5,597 nt of DNA from Spirochaetaceae bacterium. GTDB lineage: Bacteria > Spirochaetota > Spirochaetia > Treponematales > Breznakiellaceae. A program made the position numbers and the translations under genes. The notes beneath the pieces are model-generated. The model did not search any database, was not told the DNA's origin, and was given only the letters and a program-made list of their open reading frames with translations. Each line of letters begins with the position of its first letter. The first letter of the stretch is position 1. The DNA lies in contig JAISCO010000036.1 of assembly GCA_031265535.1 (NCBI GenBank), positions 1-5,597 of the forward strand, written 5' to 3'. Of this stretch, positions 5,546-5,597 are shown one piece after another.

Positions 5546-5575
5546 CACGCTCACTAAGAGAGCGTGCCGTTTTTT
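5546..5575 (+). terminator. Rho-independent terminator, plus strand
   Basis: CACGCTC (5546-5552) pairs with GAGCGTG (5560-5566) around a 7-base loop, followed after CCG by six T residues (5570-5575). It would stop plus-strand transcription coming from the 5042-5545 region, although no intact plus-strand gene is visible there. Confidence 0.6.
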
Positions 5576-5597
5576 GGGCGGGGGGAGCCGCGACAAA

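Larger units (their letters stand above)
5339..5597. other. Gene-free right edge
   Basis: I see no supported gene here. The stretch contains the two inverted repeats and the terminator listed separately, and ends in a G-rich run (GGGCGGGGGGAGCCGCG at 5576-5592). Short open frames on both strands are built largely from GCAAAAC/GTTTTGC palindromic sequence. Confidence 0.5.

Noticed and set aside
5500..5597. tRNA or other structured RNA gene at the right edge
   Set aside because: No cloverleaf, anticodon arm or T-loop sequence could be found; only the terminator hairpin is convincing.

Overview
The window looks like a chromosomal piece of a spirochaete, most probably a Treponema-type organism. 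This is inferred from an RnfC-like subunit next to a DUF212 'divergent PAP2' protein, a GC-rich housekeeping block, and intergenic DNA full of short inverted repeats. No taxonomic marker gene is present, so this placement is tentative. Every protein-coding gene I accept is on the minus strand.

Right to left, in the direction of transcription: (i) 5042-5597 has no convincing intact gene. It holds a possible decayed reading frame on the plus strand, a few small hairpins and a plus-strand intrinsic terminator near the edge. (ii) 4957-4985 carries a good sigma-70-like promoter reading leftwards. (iii) Directly downstream of it, at about 4752-4940, lies a compact element with terminal inverted repeats and internal hairpins (MITE-like), which would form the 5' leader of the next operon. 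(iv) 3059-4726 is a visibly AT-rich, tightly spaced four-gene cassette: a 109-aa soluble protein, a ~137-aa four-helix membrane protein, an 85-aa single-span membrane protein and a 210-aa soluble protein. None is a family I can name. This is the best candidate for an undescribed system. (v) 2551-3060 is a gene-free array of imperfect ~205-bp repeats. (vi) 1-2513 is a GC-rich operon with overlapping genes: DUF212 divergent-PAP2 membrane protein, a 534-aa polytopic membrane protein of unknown function, then the 5' part of an rnfC-like gene that runs off the left edge.

The left operon pairs a putative membrane phosphatase-like protein with a membrane protein translationally coupled to the electron-transport subunit RnfC. 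This suggests the 534-aa protein works at the envelope with, or is co-expressed with, the Rnf ion-pumping ferredoxin:NAD oxidoreductase. The AT-rich cassette differs in base composition from that operon. It is flanked on both sides by DNA sharing a related repeat module in the same orientation, which suggests it was acquired or moved as a unit.
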